Positions 9,404 to 18,068 are shown, counted from the first letter of the stretch. The stretch is DNA of 64,000 nt from Aromatoleum bremense (GCF_017894365.1 NZ_CP059467.1:992001-1056000); one strand, 5' to 3'. Notes: generated by a model not told the origin, from the sequence alone. Translations and numbers: made by a program.

Positions 9404-10159
9404 TCAGTCGTCCCGCCCGGCGCACACTTCGCAGGCCGGATCGCGACCGAGCAGGACGCTGCGCCATTCCATCGCCAGACCGTCAAGCAGCAGCAGGCGG
9501 CCATCGAGCGAGGTGCCGCAGCCGATCAGGAGTTTCAGCGCCTCGGCCGCTTGCGTCGCACCGATGATGCCGGTGAGCGGCGCGAACACGCCCATCACGG
9601 CGCAACGCACTTCGTCGACATCCTGGCCTTCCGGGAACAGGCAGTGGTAGCAGGGGCTGTCGGACCGGCGCAGGTCGAAGACCGAAACCTGCCCGTCGAA
9701 GCGGATCGCCGCGCCGGAGACGAGCGGCTTGCGAAAGCGGACGCAGGCACGATTGATCGCATGCCGCGTGGCGAAATTATCGGAACAGTCGAGTACCAGG
9801 TCCGCCGCAGCGACCTGCTCGTCGAGCGCCGCTCCCTCGAGGCGCATCGCGAGCGGCTCGATCCGCGCCTGCGGGTTGAGTCGGAGCAGCGTGTCGCGCC
9901 CCGACTCGACCTTCAGGCGCCCGACTCCTTCGGCGCTGTGCAGGATCTGGCGCTGCAGGTTCGTCAGATCGACGGTGTCCCCGTCGCACAGCACGACCGT
10001 CCCGACGCCGGCCGCGGCGAGATACATCGCCGCCGGTGACCCGAGCCCTCCGGCCCCGATCACCAGGACTCGCGATGCGAGAATCGCCTCCTGCCCCTCG
10101 ACGCCGATTTCGGGCAGCAGGATATGCCGGCTGTAGCGCAAAAGCTGGTCGTCATTCAT
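9404..10159 (-). CDS. moeB: MoeB/ThiF/HesA-family sulfur-carrier adenylyltransferase
   Basis: A 251-residue E1-like enzyme that adenylates the C-terminal glycine of a small sulfur carrier (MoaD or ThiS). The nucleotide-binding loop is VLVIGAGGLGSPAAMYL at about residues 31-47. The Arg-finger region DLTNLQRQILH follows, and four zinc cysteines form the pairs CYHC and CEVC. RCAVMGVFAPLTG carries the likely catalytic cysteine. MoeB and ThiF cannot be separated by sequence alone, and no moaD or thiS lies nearby. It is the last gene of the gpmA-envC-ctpA block, an arrangement seen in other betaproteobacteria. Confidence 0.88.
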   Translation of the reverse strand: MNDDQLLRYSRHILLPEIGVEGQEAILASRVLVIGAGGLGSPAAMYLAAAGVGTVVLCDGDTVDLTNLQRQILHSAEGVGRLKVESGRDTLLRLNPQARIEPLAMRLEGAALDEQVAAADLVLDCSDNFATRHAINRACVRFRKPLVSGAAIRFDGQVSVFDLRRSDSPCYHCLFPEGQDVDEVRCAVMGVFAPLTGIIGATQAAEALKLLIGCGTSLDGRLLLLDGLAMEWRSVLLGRDPACEVCAGRDD

Positions 10160-10239
10160 CGGGGAAAAAATCCGGGTGAGGCGGAAGAGCCGGCATGGAA
10201 AAGGAAGGAGCCCGGGGGAAGGAACCCGGGGAACCCGGT

Positions 10240-10692
10240 CTACTTGTATTCGCGGAATTCGACCGGCGTATCGTCGTGATCGCCGTGGAGGTGATGGTCA
10301 TACACCGTCACATAGACTTCGTTCGATTTTTTGATCAGCCGCTCGGGCGACCCGAGATTGTGCCGCTGCGTTTCCTCGCAAAAATAAACGAAGGTCCGCA
10401 CCAGCCGCCAATAAAGCGCGTTGTCGAGGTGGAAACCCGCCTCGGACAACGCGCTCTCGACCATTTCGAGCGAAAACTCGAGCACCGAATAGGAGACCAC
10501 CAGCGACAGCGGATGTTCACCGGACGAAACCCGCAACCCCTTGAACATCTGCAGCGAGCGCATCGCCTGCGCGACCTGGCCGGGGGGCAGGGATGCGAAA
10601 CGGATTTCCCGCTGCTTCTCCAGCCCGGTTCCGGCAACCGGGTGGTCATGATGCCTGCCGGCCAGCTTGTAGGCAGTCTCCCGACGCATCAC
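10240..10692 (-). CDS. Conserved-looking protein of unknown function
   Basis: A 150-residue soluble protein with no family I can name. The N-terminus is polar with several histidines (KLAGRHHDHP); residues 45-120 look alpha-helical (PPGQVAQAMRSLQMFKGLRV, SALSEAGFHLDNALYWRLVR); the C-terminus is rich in His and Asp (YDHHLHGDHDDTPVEF), which could bind metal. It sits 17 bases after the ctpA stop on the same strand and before the moeB-like gene, so it is almost surely co-transcribed. No signal peptide or membrane segment is visible. Its place in a cell-envelope block is the only functional clue. Confidence 0.7.
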   Translation of the reverse strand: MMRRETAYKLAGRHHDHPVAGTGLEKQREIRFASLPPGQVAQAMRSLQMFKGLRVSSGEHPLSLVVSYSVLEFSLEMVESALSEAGFHLDNALYWRLVRTFVYFCEETQRHNLGSPERLIKKSNEVYVTVYDHHLHGDHDDTPVEFREYK

Positions 10693-10709
10693 CTCTCCTT
10701 ATTGCGCTT

Positions 10710-12095
10710 TTATTCCTTCTTATTCTGGACGATCTGCAGCCCCTTGAGAAGGTTGATCGCCTGGTTCAGCTGGTAGTCGTCCTTGCTCGCGAGTTCCGGA
10801 CGCGGCAGCGCTTCGGCCTCGTCGTCGGCAGGCGACTGGTCGCCCGCTTTCGGTTCGTCGGCCTTCTTCGGCTCTGCCTCGGGATCGCGGTCATTGCCGA
10901 GGTGACGCTCCAGGTCGGCCTCGCGCAGGCGACGCGAGGAGCCGTTTGCCGTTTCCTCGACGATGATGTCGGGCTCGATGCCTTTCGCCTGGATCGAGCG
11001 GCCGCTCGGCGTGTAGTACCTGGCTGTCGTCAGCTTGATCGCGGTGTTGCTGTTGAGCGGCAGGATCGTCTGGACCGAGCCCTTGCCGAACGTCTGCGTT
11101 CCCATCACGACCGCGCGTCGGTGGTCCTGCAACGCGCCTGCTACGATTTCGGAAGCCGAGGCCGAACCGGCATTGACGAGCACGACCATCGGGAGCGTCC
11201 GCGCGCCCGCCGGCAAGTCCTTGAGGAAATCCTCACGGCTGCCGCGCAGGTAGTCGTCCGCCCGCGCGCGATATTCACGCTTCGCGTCATCGGTCCGTCC
11301 GTCCGTCGACACCACCAGCGCATTCGCCGGCAGGAACGCCGAAGCGACGCCGACGGCGCCGTGCAGCAAGCCACCCGGATCGTTGCGCAGGTCGAGCACC
11401 AGGCCTTTCATGTCTCCTTCCTTGGCGAGCTTGGCAAGGTGCTCGGCGACGGCTTGCGAAGTGTTTTCCTGGAACTGCGCGACGCGCAGGTAACCATAGC
11501 CGGGCTCGACCATCTTCGACTTGACGCTCTGCACCTTGATCACTTCGCGCGTCAGCGTCACCACCACCGGGCGGTCCTCGCCCTTGCGCACGATGGTCAG
11601 CGTGATGTCGGTCTTCGGCTTGCCGCGCATCCGCTTGACCGCGTCGCTGAGCGTCATGCCCTTGACCGGCGTTTCGTCGAGCTTGACGATCAGGTCGCCG
11701 GCCTTGACGCCGGAGCGGAACGCGGGCGTATCCTCGATCGGCGAAATGACCTTGACGAACCCGTCTTCCATGCCCACTTCGATGCCGAGCCCGCCGAACT
11801 CACCGTGCGTGCCGACCTGCAGTTCCTTGTACGCTTCCACGTCGAGGTACGCGGAGTGGGGATCGAGCCCGCTCAGCATGCCGCTGATCGCGTGGTTGAT
11901 GAGTTTCTTGTCCTCGACGGGTTCGACGTAGCCCTGCTTGATCGCGTTGAACACGTCGGCAAATGCGCGCAGCTCCTCGACCGGCAGCGGGGCAGGTGAA
12001 ACTTTGTCGGCACTGGCGGGAAAATTGAGACTGATCAGCACCCCGGCGAACACGCCGGTCATGATCAAACCCGCTTTCTGAAGCTTGTTACGCAT
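10710..12095 (-). CDS. ctpA: Carboxy-terminal processing protease (S41 family, periplasmic)
   Basis: A 461-residue S41 peptidase that trims C-termini of periplasmic proteins. Residues 1-29 form a signal/anchor (hydrophobic stretch ending FPASA). A PDZ domain spans about 93-175 (GLGIEVGMEDG, GVKAGDLIVKLD). The catalytic dyad is visible as Ser313 in NAGSASASEIV and Lys338 in TFGKGSVQT. The C-terminal 70 residues are charged and low-complexity. It is encoded 42 bases after envC, an order found widely; in other bacteria CtpA-type proteases degrade peptidoglycan hydrolases, so neighbours may be functionally linked. That link is inference. Confidence 0.95.
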   Translation of the reverse strand: MRNKLQKAGLIMTGVFAGVLISLNFPASADKVSPAPLPVEELRAFADVFNAIKQGYVEPVEDKKLINHAISGMLSGLDPHSAYLDVEAYKELQVGTHGEFGGLGIEVGMEDGFVKVISPIEDTPAFRSGVKAGDLIVKLDETPVKGMTLSDAVKRMRGKPKTDITLTIVRKGEDRPVVVTLTREVIKVQSVKSKMVEPGYGYLRVAQFQENTSQAVAEHLAKLAKEGDMKGLVLDLRNDPGGLLHGAVGVASAFLPANALVVSTDGRTDDAKREYRARADDYLRGSREDFLKDLPAGARTLPMVVLVNAGSASASEIVAGALQDHRRAVVMGTQTFGKGSVQTILPLNSNTAIKLTTARYYTPSGRSIQAKGIEPDIIVEETANGSSRRLREADLERHLGNDRDPEAEPKKADEPKAGDQSPADDEAEALPRPELASKDDYQLNQAINLLKGLQIVQNKKE

Positions 12096-12137
12096 GACTA
12101 CTCCATCGAGGAAAAAACGCCGGGAACCCCGGAAAAG

Positions 12138-13466
12138 CTAATTGAGCCGCACCCACTGCAGGGGATCGACCGGCTGGCCGCGGTAACGAATCTCAAAGTA
12201 TAAACCCGATTCGGAGGCGCCTCCGCTCGCCCCAACGCTGGCGATCGGGTCCCCCCCGGCAATCACGTCGCCGAGCTCCTTCAGCAAGGCGTCGTTGTTG
12301 CCGTATATCGACAGATAGTCACTGCCATGGTCGACGATGATGAGGTTGCCGTAGCCGCGCAGCCAGTCCGAGAACACGATCTCGCCCGCCGCTACCGCCC
12401 GCACCTGTGCACCGCCAGAGGCGCGTATGAAAACGCCTCGCCACGTCGTGCCACCTTCCGCCCTTGGAGCACCGAAACGTCCAACCAGTTCGCCACGGAC
12501 CGGAAATCGCATCTTGCCGCGCAACTGCGCAAAGCTCACGCCCGTCGGAGTCGCCTCCGCGGCCTGCCGGACCTCACCGACGACCGCTTCCGAGCGGGAA
12601 CGCGGCGTCGACGGCGTGTCTCGCGCCGCGTCCGCCCGCTTCTCCGCCGCAGCCCTTGCCGCCGCGCGGGCGGCAGCTTCCCGCGCCGCCGCAGCGGCCG
12701 CGACACGCGCGGCCTCCCGTTCCGCCGCCCGCCTGGCGAGGACTGCCACCAGGCGACCGAGCCGCTGCTGATCCTGGCGCAGTGTCTCCTCTTCCTTGCG
12801 CTGGCTGAGCAGTTGCCGGGATATCCCTTCGAGGGCGTGCTTGCGCCTGGCCTGCATCGATTCGAGCGCGGCATGCTGGGCGCGCTGTTGCGCCTCGAGC
12901 GCCACCAGGCGGTCGCGCCGGCCGGCAATCGACTCGCCAAGCTCGGCTTTCTGCCGCAGATCCCCGCGCAACGACTCGATCAGCGCCAGGCGGGCCCTGC
13001 CAAGGTGTTCCAGATAATGAGCGTCACGGGCGAACTGATTCGCGTCGCGGGTCGACAGGAACGGCGCAACACCGCCGCCCGCGCCATGGACATAGTGCCG
13101 GCGCAGCCACTCGTCCAGTTCGGCCTGCCGCCCCGCGATCCGGGCTTCCACCGCCTCCTGCTCGGCCTCGAGGATCGCAAGCGACTTCTCGGTCGTCACC
13201 CGCTCCGCAGCCAGGGCGTGCAGCTGGCGCTGCGCCTGCGAAACCGCCCGTTCGGCCGCGGCGAGTTCGGCGGCAGCGCCCGAACGGGTTTCCTCGGTAT
13301 CGGCAATCTCCTTGCGCAGATCCGCGATGCGGCGTTTCACCTCTTCGAGGTCGGAACGCTTCTGCGCGACCTCGGCCGGCTCACTCGCCTGCGCTGCGGG
13401 AGCGCCCAGCAGGAGCGCCAGCGCCAGCGCAGGGATAAGGGGCCGCAACCCGAGCCGGAGGATCAT
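12138..13466 (-). CDS. envC: EnvC-like murein hydrolase activator (coiled coil plus LytM domain)
   Basis: A 442-residue periplasmic protein. The start at 13466 gives a clean signal peptide (MILRLGLRPLIPALALALLL...AQAS); a longer frame upstream lies in the gpmA gene and is disregarded. Residues about 28-290 are long heptad coiled coil, unusually rich in Ala/Arg around 250-290. The C-terminal LytM/M23 fold begins near residue 325 (MRFPVRGELVGRFGAPR). The normal zinc His-x-x-x-Asp is replaced by VFIRASGGAQV, and HGSDYLSIYGNN replaces the HGxH site, so it is a non-catalytic activator of amidases, like EnvC. It follows gpmA by 13 bases. Confidence 0.92.
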   Translation of the reverse strand: MILRLGLRPLIPALALALLLGAPAAQASEPAEVAQKRSDLEEVKRRIADLRKEIADTEETRSGAAAELAAAERAVSQAQRQLHALAAERVTTEKSLAILEAEQEAVEARIAGRQAELDEWLRRHYVHGAGGGVAPFLSTRDANQFARDAHYLEHLGRARLALIESLRGDLRQKAELGESIAGRRDRLVALEAQQRAQHAALESMQARRKHALEGISRQLLSQRKEEETLRQDQQRLGRLVAVLARRAAEREAARVAAAAAAREAAARAAARAAAEKRADAARDTPSTPRSRSEAVVGEVRQAAEATPTGVSFAQLRGKMRFPVRGELVGRFGAPRAEGGTTWRGVFIRASGGAQVRAVAAGEIVFSDWLRGYGNLIIVDHGSDYLSIYGNNDALLKELGDVIAGGDPIASVGASGGASESGLYFEIRYRGQPVDPLQWVRLN

Positions 13467-13479
13467 TCTCGGGAGGCTT

Positions 13480-14229
13480 TCAGCCCTTGGCCTTGCCCTG
13501 CCCCGCCACCGCCGCCTCGGCCGCACGAATGGTGTCGGCATCTGCGAGGTAGTAGCTCCTGATCGGGCGCAGGTTCGCGTCCAGCTCGTAGACGAGCGGC
13601 TGAGCGGTCGGGATGTTGAGGCTGACGATCTCGCTGTCCGAGATGTTGTCGAGATACTTGATCAGCGCGCGCAGGCTGTTGCCGTGGGCCGCGATCAGGA
13701 TGCGGCGGCCGGCCAGGATGTTCGGCACGATCACCGTCTCCCAGTACGGCACGAAGCGCGCAACCGTGTCCTTGAGGCATTCGGTGCGCGGGAATTGGGC
13801 GCGCGGCAGCGATGCATAGCGCGGGTCGCCGCTGGTGAGCCGTTCGTCGCCCTCCGGCAGCGGCGGCGGTGGCGTGTCATATGAACGGCGCCAGATGAGC
13901 ACTTGGTCGTCGCCGAATTTCGCCGCGGTCTCGGCCTTGTTGAGCCCCTGCAAGTCGCCGTAATGCCGTTCGTTCAGGCGCCACGAATGCTCCACCGGCA
14001 GCCACAGCGAGTCGAGTTCCTCGAGGACGATGTTCAGCGTCTTGTTGGCACGCTTGAGCACCGACGTGTAGGCCAGATCGAAGGTGTAACCCTCGCGTTT
14101 CAGCAAGTGACCGGCAACCCGGGCCTCTTCGACACCCTTCTCGGTGAGATCGACGTCGGTCCAGCCGGTAAAGCGATTGTCCTTGTTCCAGGTAGACTCG
14201 CCATGGCGAAGCAGAACGATTTTGTACAT
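13480..14229 (-). CDS. gpmA: 2,3-bisphosphoglycerate-dependent phosphoglycerate mutase
   Basis: A 249-residue glycolytic enzyme converting 3- and 2-phosphoglycerate. The start at 14229 gives [13 protein letters not shown] with phosphohistidine His9; a longer upstream frame lacks family similarity. Further landmarks are [25 protein letters not shown] and [14 protein letters not shown] with the second catalytic histidine. It heads the minus-strand block envC-ctpA-unknown-moeB and is divergent from the ArsR regulator. The E. coli equivalent locus has gpmM-envC beside yibN-grxC-secB-gpsA, so this synteny is ancient. Confidence 0.97.
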   Translation of the reverse strand: MYKIVLLRHGESTWNKDNRFTGWTDVDLTEKGVEEARVAGHLLKREGYTFDLAYTSVLKRANKTLNIVLEELDSLWLPVEHSWRLNERHYGDLQGLNKAETAAKFGDDQVLIWRRSYDTPPPPLPEGDERLTSGDPRYASLPRAQFPRTECLKDTVARFVPYWETVIVPNILAGRRILIAAHGNSLRALIKYLDNISDSEIVSLNIPTAQPLVYELDANLRPIRSYYLADADTIRAAEAAVAGQGKAKG

Positions 14230-14353
14230 GAACGCTCGGGAAAAAGTGGTTGAAATTGTGAAGCTGACATCAAACGACGGGACGAGGCCGGGACCGGAGC
14301 GCCCGGCAAAACACAAAGACACCGGACTCGCCCTTAATCGGGCCGCGATATTT

Positions 14354-14359
14354 TATACT
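14354..14359 (+). promoter_or_regulatory. Possible -10 element (TATACT) for the ArsR regulator gene
   Basis: TATACT lies 30 bases before the GTG start of the regulator in an A/T-rich patch. No good -35 hexamer is seen at the right distance. Flanking GCGA...TCGC (14346-14366) makes a weak dyad that could be an operator for autoregulation. Confidence 0.35.
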
Positions 14360-14388
14360 AGTCGCCTGATCTGCACTTCACGCCCACA

Positions 14389-14718
14389 GTGGACAACAAC
14401 GCCATCATCGACCTGATCGACAAGCACGAGCACATCGAGACCGCCGCTCGCGCCCTCAAGGCGATTGCACACCCCCTGCGGCTCAAGATCCTGTGCGTGC
14501 TCGGCGAGAGCGAAATCTGCGTCCAGGAAATCGTGGAGGCGGTCGGCACCTCGCAGAGCAACATCTCCCAGCACCTCGCGATCCTTCGGGACAAGGGGGT
14601 GCTGCAAACCCGCAAGGATGCGAATCGCGTCTACTACCGCGTCTGCGACCAGCGGACGCTGCAACTGATCGTGCTGATGCGCGAGGTGTTCTGCGGCGTC
14701 ACCCGCGACAGAATGTGA
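14389..14718 (+). CDS. ArsR-family regulator with SqrR/BigR-type cysteine pair
   Basis: A 109-residue winged-helix repressor. The recognition region is SQSNISQHLAILRDKGVL (about residues 55-72), followed by a wing (TRKDANRVYYRV). The protein lacks the usual metal motif (ELCVCDL) of ArsR/SmtB sensors. It has Cys36 in RLKILCVL and Cys102 in REVFCG, positions that match by eye the two cysteines of SqrR/BigR/YgaV persulfide sensors; Cys44 and Cys86 are extra. It sits directly upstream of rhodanese and glutaredoxin genes, which fits a role in sulfane-sulfur or thiol stress. Family is sure; the inducer is inferred. GTG start; no alternative. Confidence 0.85.
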   Translation: MDNNAIIDLIDKHEHIETAARALKAIAHPLRLKILCVLGESEICVQEIVEAVGTSQSNISQHLAILRDKGVLQTRKDANRVYYRVCDQRTLQLIVLMREVFCGVTRDRM

Positions 14719-14799
14719 GCCAGCACCGCCGGCTGCAATCCCGGTTGCCGCCTCAATTGTCACCAATCGCATCGAACCCATAGAACGGAGCAAGATTTC

Positions 14800-15216
14800 G
14801 TGGAATTCCTCCAGCAAAACTGGTACTGGGCTGCGCTCGCGGTAGCGAGCGGCAGCTGGCTGCTGTTCGACTTCGCGCGCGCGCAAGGCGACAAAAGCCA
14901 GGTATCCCCGATCGAGGCGACGCTGCTGATCAACCGCGAAGAGGCGATCGTCATCGACATTCGCGACCAGGCCGAATACGCGCGCGGTCATATCCCGAAC
15001 GCACGCCATATTCCGCAGGCCGATCTCGAACGGCGCAGCGCGGAACTCGCGAAGTTCAAGGACCGTCCGCTGATCGTTTATTGTTTCACCGGTGCTCGCT
15101 CGTCTGCGGCGATTGCAACGCTGAGGAAAGCGGGATTCGAGAAACTCTTCAACCTGCGGGGCGGTCTCGTCGAATGGGAAAAAGCCGGGCAGCCGGTCAG
15201 CCGCAAGAGGAAATGA
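14800..15216 (+). CDS. Membrane-anchored rhodanese-like sulfurtransferase (YibN type)
   Basis: A 138-residue protein with an N-terminal membrane anchor (about residues 7-26) and one rhodanese domain. The active-site loop is CFTGARS with Cys95, a six-residue loop typical of sulfurtransferases rather than phosphatases. VIDIRDQAEYARGHIPNA is the standard rhodanese N-terminal motif. Start GTG at 14800 is preceded by ACGGAG. The order rhodanese-grxC-secB-gpsA matches E. coli yibN-grxC-secB-gpsA. The next gene starts just after the stop, so both are translated from one message. Confidence 0.9.
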   Translation: MEFLQQNWYWAALAVASGSWLLFDFARAQGDKSQVSPIEATLLINREEAIVIDIRDQAEYARGHIPNARHIPQADLERRSAELAKFKDRPLIVYCFTGARSSAAIATLRKAGFEKLFNLRGGLVEWEKAGQPVSRKRK

Positions 15217-15218
15217 AC

Positions 15219-15479
15219 ATGGCAAAAATCAGAATGTATGCCACGAACGTGTGCCCCTACTGCGTGCGTGCCGAACAGCTCCTCAAGCGCAAGGGCGTGA
15301 CCGACTTCGAGAAGATCCGCGTCGATCAGGATCCGTTGCTGCGCGACGAGATGATCAGGCTCACCGGGCGCCGGACGGTACCGCAGATCTTCATCGGCGA
15401 CCAGCACGTCGGCGGTTGCGACGACCTGTTCGATCTCGACCACGCCGGCAAGCTCGACTCCTTGCTGGCCGTGCCCTGA
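15219..15479 (+). CDS. grxC: Glutaredoxin 3
   Basis: An 86-residue dithiol glutaredoxin using glutathione to reduce disulfides. The active site is CPYC (Cys12, Cys15), with the cis-proline motif TVPQIFIGDQHVGGCDDL. ATG at 15219 is preferred because AAGAGG lies 8-9 bases upstream; an in-frame ATG at 15213 overlaps the rhodanese stop and would add two residues. It is co-transcribed with the rhodanese gene and followed by secB after 108 bases. Confidence 0.95.
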   Translation: MAKIRMYATNVCPYCVRAEQLLKRKGVTDFEKIRVDQDPLLRDEMIRLTGRRTVPQIFIGDQHVGGCDDLFDLDHAGKLDSLLAVP

Positions 15480-15587
15480 GCGTCCCAACCCCCGGCCCGG
15501 CGCCGTTTACGCCCGCGCCGCCGCCAGCCGTGTCAGCTTCGCATCATCCGCACCAACCCGATTCACCTCCTTTTCCAGGCCCTTTCC

Positions 15588-16064
15588 ATGACCGAAAACG
15601 CACAAGCCGCGCAACCCGTCTTCTCGATCGAAAAACTCTACGTCAAGGATCTCTCGCTCGAAGTGCCGAACGCACCGAAGATTTTCCTCGACCGCGAGAA
15701 CCCGCAGATCAATGTTCAACTGCGCACCGAGGCCAGCAACGTCGACGAAGGCGTTTTCGAAGTCACGCTGACGGTGACCGTTTCTGCCAAACTGGCGGAA
15801 GACCGGACGGTGTTTCTCGTTGAGGTCGCGCAGGCGGGCATTTTCCAGATTCGCAACATTCCGGAAGGCGATCTCGAGGCGGTGATGATGATCGGCTGCC
15901 CGAACATCCTTTTCCCGTATGCGCGCGAATCGGTGTCGGACGCGATCACCCGCGCCGGCTTCCAGCCGGTGGTGCTTGCCCCGGTGAACTTCGAATCGCT
16001 GTACCAGGCCCAGCAACAGCAGGCCGCGGCGGCTGCGCAGGCCGGCGAACTCCCGATCCAGTAA
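15588..16064 (+). CDS. secB: Protein-export chaperone SecB
   Basis: A 158-residue cytoplasmic tetrameric chaperone that keeps preproteins unfolded for SecA. The sequence has the conserved FSIEKLYVKDLSLEVPNAP start, GVFEVTLTVTV beta strands and the FPYARESVSDAITRAGFQPV region. The C-terminal SecA-contact tail is Ala/Gln-rich (QAQQQQAAAAAQAGELPIQ). It belongs to the conserved grxC-secB-gpsA string. Confidence 0.97.
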   Translation: MTENAQAAQPVFSIEKLYVKDLSLEVPNAPKIFLDRENPQINVQLRTEASNVDEGVFEVTLTVTVSAKLAEDRTVFLVEVAQAGIFQIRNIPEGDLEAVMMIGCPNILFPYARESVSDAITRAGFQPVVLAPVNFESLYQAQQQQAAAAAQAGELPIQ

Positions 16065-16069
16065 GACGA

Positions 16070-16519
16070 ATGCGCACGAACGTCCGCCTCCCACTATGCT
16101 TTGCCGCCGCGCTGGCCCTGTCGGCCGGCGCCGCCGATGCGATCGAATTCCGTTCGGTCGGCGAACCCGCCGTGCTGTTCGACGCACCCTCCGAGAAGGG
16201 CAAGCGCCTCTACATCGTCGCACCCGGCACCCCCGTCGAAGTCGTCGTGACGCTCGACAAATGGGTCAAGGTGCGTGATGCGGGCGGAGCGCTGACCTGG
16301 ATCGAACGTCGCGCGCTGTCCGAAAAACGCACCGTGATGGTCTCCGTACCGCGGGCCGTGGTGCGCCAGCGTCCCGCGGACGATGCGCCGGCAGCATTCG
16401 AGACCGTCAAGGATGCAGTCCTCGAATTCGTCACACAACCTGGCGACGGCTGGATCCAGGTCCGCCACAAGGACGGCACGCAGGGCTACCTCAAGATCAG
16501 CGAGGTATGGGGGCTTTGA
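16070..16519 (+). CDS. Periplasmic SH3-domain protein
   Basis: A 149-residue protein with a signal peptide (about residues 1-24, ending ADA) and two bacterial SH3-like repeats: residues about 28-85 (RSVGEPAVLFDAPSEKGKRL, TLDKWVKVRDAGGALTWIE) and about 90-149 (AVVRQRPADDAPAAF, GDGWIQVRHKDGTQGYLKIS). Such domains often bind peptidoglycan peptides or mediate envelope protein contacts. It is wedged five bases after secB and overlaps gpsA by one base, a position not seen in E. coli. The specific role is unknown. Confidence 0.82.
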   Translation: MRTNVRLPLCFAAALALSAGAADAIEFRSVGEPAVLFDAPSEKGKRLYIVAPGTPVEVVVTLDKWVKVRDAGGALTWIERRALSEKRTVMVSVPRAVVRQRPADDAPAAFETVKDAVLEFVTQPGDGWIQVRHKDGTQGYLKISEVWGL

Positions 16520-17511
16520 TGCGGATGCGGATTGCCGTGTTCGGCGCCGGTGCCTGGGGCACTGCGCTGGCGCTCGCGTTCAGCCCGCGCCACGACGTCG
16601 TGCTGTGGGGCCGCGACGCAGGCCATATCGACACCTTGGCCACGACGCGGCACAACGAGCGTTACCTGCCCGGCGTGCCCCTTCCCGAAGAATTGGCCCT
16701 GACAGCCGACTTCGCCGCCGCTGCCCGCACCGCCGACCTGCACCTCGTCGTCACGCCGCTCGCCGGCCTTCGCGCCGCGGTCGGTGAACTGAGCAGGCTG
16801 CAGCCCGGCACGCCGTTGATCTGGGCGTGCAAGGGTCTCGAAGCGGGGACCGGCAAGCTGCCGCATGAAATCGTCGCCGAGGAACTCGGGCCCGCAGCCC
16901 TGTGCGGCGTATTGACCGGCCCCAGCTTTGCCGCCGAAGTCGCCCGCGGAATGCCAACCGCGGTGACGCTGGCCGCGGCCGACCCGGCTTTTGCCAGTCG
17001 CTGGGTTCCAGCACTCCACCAGCCGCGGTTGCGCATTTACGCGAACTCCGACCTCGTCGGCGCCGAGATCGGCGGCGCGGTCAAGAACGTGCTCGCGATC
17101 GCCGCAGGCGTGTCCGACGGCATGGGGTTCGGCCTCAATGCGCGCGCGGCACTGATCACCCGCGGACTCGCCGAAATCGCGCGGCTCGCCGAAGCCCTCG
17201 GCGGACGCCCCGAAACCCTGATGGGCCTGGCCGGTATGGGAGACCTGATCCTGACCTGCACAGGCGACCTGTCGCGCAACCGGCGTGTCGGACTCGCACT
17301 CGCCCAGGGCAAGACCCTCGCCGAGATCCTCGGCGAACTCGGCCATGTCGCCGAAGGCGTGTCGACCGCCCGCGAGGTCGTCAAGCTCGCCACTCGCCAC
17401 GGCGTCCAGATGCCGCTGTGCGAAGCCGTCGACACCCTGCTCCACAACGCCCGCCTCGGCCCGCGCGAAGTCGTCGAGCAACTGCTGTCGCGCGAGCCGC
17501 GGCACGAGTGA
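16519..17511 (+). CDS. gpsA: Glycerol-3-phosphate dehydrogenase [NAD(P)+]
   Basis: A 330-residue cytoplasmic enzyme making sn-glycerol-3-phosphate for phospholipids. The nucleotide-binding loop is IAVFGAGAWGTALAL at the N-terminus; other landmarks are TGPSFAAEVARGMPTAVTLA, the catalytic-lysine region GGAVKNVLAIAAGVSDGMG, and GMGDLILTCTGDLSRNRRVG. The ATG at 16519 overlaps the previous TGA by one base with a G-rich ribosome site. An in-frame ATG at 16507 would add four residues. Confidence 0.96.
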   Translation: MRMRIAVFGAGAWGTALALAFSPRHDVVLWGRDAGHIDTLATTRHNERYLPGVPLPEELALTADFAAAARTADLHLVVTPLAGLRAAVGELSRLQPGTPLIWACKGLEAGTGKLPHEIVAEELGPAALCGVLTGPSFAAEVARGMPTAVTLAAADPAFASRWVPALHQPRLRIYANSDLVGAEIGGAVKNVLAIAAGVSDGMGFGLNARAALITRGLAEIARLAEALGGRPETLMGLAGMGDLILTCTGDLSRNRRVGLALAQGKTLAEILGELGHVAEGVSTAREVVKLATRHGVQMPLCEAVDTLLHNARLGPREVVEQLLSREPRHE

Positions 17512-17602
17512 GCCGAGCCGCGGCGTTCGCGCCTATTGCGGCACCGACAGCCCGCCTCCGATCCGCCCCGCAGCTTCCCGCCGGGCGGATGCGCCGGAGC
17601 GC

Positions 17603-18067
17603 TCAAGTCGCGCCGGCAAATTCCAGTTGGCGCCACGCTTCGAAAACGACGACCGCGACGGCGTTCGACAGGTTCACGCTGCGATTGGCCGGACACATCG
17701 GGATGCGCAGCGTCTGCATGTCCGGCACCGAATCGAGGACCTCGGCCGGCAGCCCGCTGGTTTCGCGCCCGAACAACAGCACGTCGTCCGTCCGGTAGTC
17801 GACCAGGTCGTAGCGTGTCCGGCCTTTGGTGCTCAGCGCCAGCAGGCGCCGGCCGGCCAGCGCCGACCGGCACGCATTCCAGTCCTCATGAATGGTGACC
17901 GTCGTCAGATCGTGGTAATCGAGGCCGGCGCGCGCGAGTTGCCGATCGGAGAGATCGAAGCCGAGCGGCCGCACGAGATGCAGGCGCGCGCCGGTGTTGG
18001 CCGCGAGCCGGATCGTGTTGCCGGTGTTCGGCGGGATTTCGGGCTGGAAGAGAACGATATCGAGCAT
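17603..18067 (-). CDS. trmL: tRNA (cytidine/uridine-2'-O-)-methyltransferase TrmL
   Basis: A 154-residue SPOUT methyltransferase that modifies the wobble base of certain leucine tRNAs. The N-terminus IVLFQPEIPPNTGNTIRLAA is a strong family signature. The knot motifs LLFGRETSGLP and IPMCPANRSVNLSNAVAVVV bind S-adenosylmethionine. ATG at 18067 is chosen because longer forms lack similarity. The start is one base downstream of the comF stop (minus strand), so the two are coupled. Confidence 0.95.
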   Translation of the reverse strand: MLDIVLFQPEIPPNTGNTIRLAANTGARLHLVRPLGFDLSDRQLARAGLDYHDLTTVTIHEDWNACRSALAGRRLLALSTKGRTRYDLVDYRTDDVLLFGRETSGLPAEVLDSVPDMQTLRIPMCPANRSVNLSNAVAVVVFEAWRQLEFAGAT

Positions 18068-18068
18068 G

